Assembly (NCBI GenBank): GCA_002085035.1
Contig: MZGM01000038.1
Location: 1-8,667 of the forward strand
DNA length: 8,667 bases
Origin: Candidatus Zhuqueibacterota bacterium 4484_219
Lineage (GTDB): Bacteria; Zhuqueibacterota; JdFR-76; 4484-219
Direction of reading: 5' to 3'
Part shown: in pieces, positions 7,448 through 8,667 of the stretch
Layout of the letters: the number at the start of each line of letters is the position of its first letter
Numbering within the stretch: the stretch's first letter is position 1
The notes under the pieces: generated by a model
What the model was told of the DNA's origin: nothing
The model's input: the letters and a program-made list of their open reading frames with translations, nothing else
The model's database searches: none
Made by a program: the position numbers and the translations under genes

Positions 7448-7455
7448 CCTCGGAG

Positions 7456-7459
7456 TCCT
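7456..7459 (-). promoter_or_regulatory. Shine-Dalgarno deciding the GT9 start
   Basis: AGGA on the minus strand overlaps the TAG stop of the upstream GT2 gene and sits eight bases before the ATG at 7447. The competing TTG start at 7471 is preceded only by ATCGGTTT, a poor site. The overlap of stop and ribosome site suggests translational coupling. Confidence 0.4.
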
Positions 7460-8411
7460 AATTTTTCTCAAAACCGATCATAGCACGTACAGCATAATCC
7501 TCGCGCTTTTTTTGCGACTCGGTAATCATTTCACCGATCAGACCAATGGAAACAAATTGAACGCCCAGGATCAACAGCAAAATACCTAGGAAAAGTAGTG
7601 GACGATTGCCGATCCAGTGACCAGAAAGGCGCAGGATGGTGAGGTACAAACTGATAGCAAACCCGGCGAGAAACGATAACAAACCTACGATGCCAAAAAG
7701 ATGAAGTGGTTTACGCATGTAACGGCTGAGGAACATGACGGTAATAAGATCGAAAAAACCGCTGAGGAAACGAGAAGGGCCAAACTTACTACGGCCATAT
7801 TTGCGAGGATGATGTTCTACCACTACTTCCCCAACCCGGAAACCATCCAGATACGCCAGTAACGGCAGGAACCGATGTAATTCGCCATAGGGATGAAGAT
7901 TCTGGGTTACGACACGCCGATAAACCTTGAGACCGCAATTAATATCATGAATCCGTAGTCCAGAAAATAGTGAGATGACGAAATTGAATATTCGGGATGG
8001 GATGGTCTTAGACAGGGGATCACGACGTTTTCGCTTCCAACCCGAAACAAGATCATAACCTTCATTTAGTTTGGTAAGTAGCTTGGGGATCTCAGCTGGG
8101 TCGTCTTGTAAATCAGCATCCAAAGTAGCCACTATTTCACCTTTAGCTAACCGAAATCCCATGGAAAGCGCCGCCGACTTACCATAGTTCTTCTGGAATT
8201 GAACCACCTTGACCGCCTCATCCTGAGCTGCTAATTTCTCCAAAATTTCAAATGACCGATCCTGCGAGCCATCATCCACAAATATGATCTCGTGAGACGG
8301 TATCTGCGACGTCAATACCTCTTTAAGACGCCGAAACAATTCCTCCAGAGAATCCTGTTCATTGAAAAGCGGTACAATAACCGAAAGAGTAATTTTGTTA
8401 TCTGAATGCAT
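7458..8411 (-). CDS. Glycosyltransferase family 2, polyprenyl-phosphate sugar transferase (DPM1/GtrB/ArnC-like)
   Basis: The 317-residue protein has an N-terminal GT-A domain and two C-terminal membrane helices. Motifs in order are LSVIVPLFNEQDSLEEL (9-25), IIFVDDGSQDRS (42-53), NYGKSAALSMGF (75-86), ATLDADLQDDPAEIP (95-109, with the metal-binding Asp98 and Asp100), DINCGLKVYRR (156-166) and HHPRKYGRSKFG (200-211). Hydrophobic helices lie near 236-258 and 271-295, after amphipathic segments around 214-228. This layout is typical of enzymes that move a sugar from a nucleotide donor to undecaprenyl phosphate at the cytoplasmic membrane, as in glucosylation, aminoarabinose transfer or mannosylation. 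The upstream stop TAA directly abuts its ATG, and no clear Shine-Dalgarno is visible, so translation is probably coupled. Donor sugar is unknown; a processive polymerase is unlikely given the short C-terminal membrane part. Confidence 0.92.
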   Translation of the reverse strand: MHSDNKITLSVIVPLFNEQDSLEELFRRLKEVLTSQIPSHEIIFVDDGSQDRSFEILEKLAAQDEAVKVVQFQKNYGKSAALSMGFRLAKGEIVATLDADLQDDPAEIPKLLTKLNEGYDLVSGWKRKRRDPLSKTIPSRIFNFVISLFSGLRIHDINCGLKVYRRVVTQNLHPYGELHRFLPLLAYLDGFRVGEVVVEHHPRKYGRSKFGPSRFLSGFFDLITVMFLSRYMRKPLHLFGIVGLLSFLAGFAISLYLTILRLSGHWIGNRPLLFLGILLLILGVQFVSIGLIGEMITESQKKREDYAVRAMIGFEKN

Positions 8412-8667
8412 TTAAGAAGATAAGCTCACTATCTTTACATCTTTAGGTAACTTAATTTTAAAACGTTCTGTTTTGATAGAACGATTGATTTTAATCCAAC
8501 GGTAATAAAGCGAAATTCGCTCTTTTTCTGGTAGATGGATTAATTGGATATGGCGAGGAATCCGCACTTTGCTGATAGTTTGAAATCGCCGCAATTCCAG
8601 ACGCAAGGTGCGTTTACTTCTTTTATCAGCAACAGTAAATATCGAAATTGCTGGCTTGCCCGGATCA
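8412..8667 (-). CDS. C-terminal fragment of putative outer-membrane lipoprotein (LolB/DUF4292-like)
   Basis: The frame is open from the right edge (first complete codon at 8666) to a TAA at 8414-8412, giving 84 residues. The apparent TTG start at 8606 is internal to this open frame, so the gene is cut at its 5' end rather than being a 64-residue protein. The visible part is rich in alternating basic and hydrophobic residues that suggest beta strands: ISIFTVADKRSKRTLRLELRR split by turns, then ISLYYRWIKINRSI and ERFKIKLPKDVKIVSL. The ending pattern, a strand with I-x-L-N/I-N followed by F-x-I-x-L-P-x-x-V, resembles the C-termini of LolA/LolB-fold and DUF4292 lipoproteins. That is recognition of a pattern, not a secure match. 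Its stop codon directly abuts the GT2 start, so the two are probably cotranscribed, though the link to glycan assembly is unknown. Confidence 0.5.
   Translation of the reverse strand, partial: DPGKPAISIFTVADKRSKRTLRLELRRFQTISKVRIPRHIQLIHLPEKERISLYYRWIKINRSIKTERFKIKLPKDVKIVSLSS

Noticed and set aside
1..8667. Search for CRISPR arrays, tRNAs, insertion sequences, toxin-antitoxin or phage-defence genes
   Set aside because: No regularly spaced repeats, cloverleaf-like segments, transposase motifs, terminal inverted repeats or defence-protein motifs were seen on either strand.

Overview
All recognisable genes in this window lie on the minus strand, so they read from the right end towards position 1. 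The sequence is moderately AT-rich by eye and looks like the genome of a Gram-negative bacterium: a lipopolysaccharide-type GT9 transferase sits among other cell-surface sugar genes, and the fragment at the right edge resembles the C-terminus of an outer-membrane lipoprotein (LolB/DUF4292-like). The secreted C69 peptidase resembles versions I associate with Bacteroidota and related or candidate phyla such as Calditrichota/KSB1. That placement is an impression, not a demonstrated assignment.

Layout in transcription order: (1) 8667-8412, C-terminal fragment of a putative outer-membrane lipoprotein. (2) 8411-7458, GT2 polyprenyl-phosphate glycosyltransferase with two C-terminal membrane helices. 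(3) 7447-6386, GT9 heptosyltransferase-like protein with an unusual N-terminal four-cysteine segment. (4) 6375-5242, GT4 glycosyltransferase. (5) 5239-3890, second GT4 glycosyltransferase. (6) 3829-2666, non-hydrolysing UDP-GlcNAc 2-epimerase (WecB type). (7) 2507-1683, rhamnulose-1-phosphate aldolase (RhaD). (8) 1632-1, secreted C69-family dipeptidase, cut by the left edge.

Genes 1 to 5 are packed with gaps of 0, 10, 10 and 2 bp, and gene 6 follows after 60 bp. They probably form one transcript for assembling a surface glycan (O-antigen, capsule or other envelope polysaccharide): the GT2 protein would load a lipid carrier, the GT9 and GT4 enzymes would extend the chain, and WecB would provide UDP-ManNAc. 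A 158-bp gap then separates this block from rhaD, which is catabolic, and the peptidase. These two are probably a separate functional unit.

I see no tRNA, rRNA, CRISPR array, insertion sequence, phage gene or long repeat, and no strong case for an undescribed system. The points most worth a second look are the cysteine-rich ends of the GT9 protein, the GT4 protein lacking the usual E-x7-E glutamates, the isolated rhaD beside a glycan cluster, and the predicted pro-peptide of the secreted C69 peptidase.
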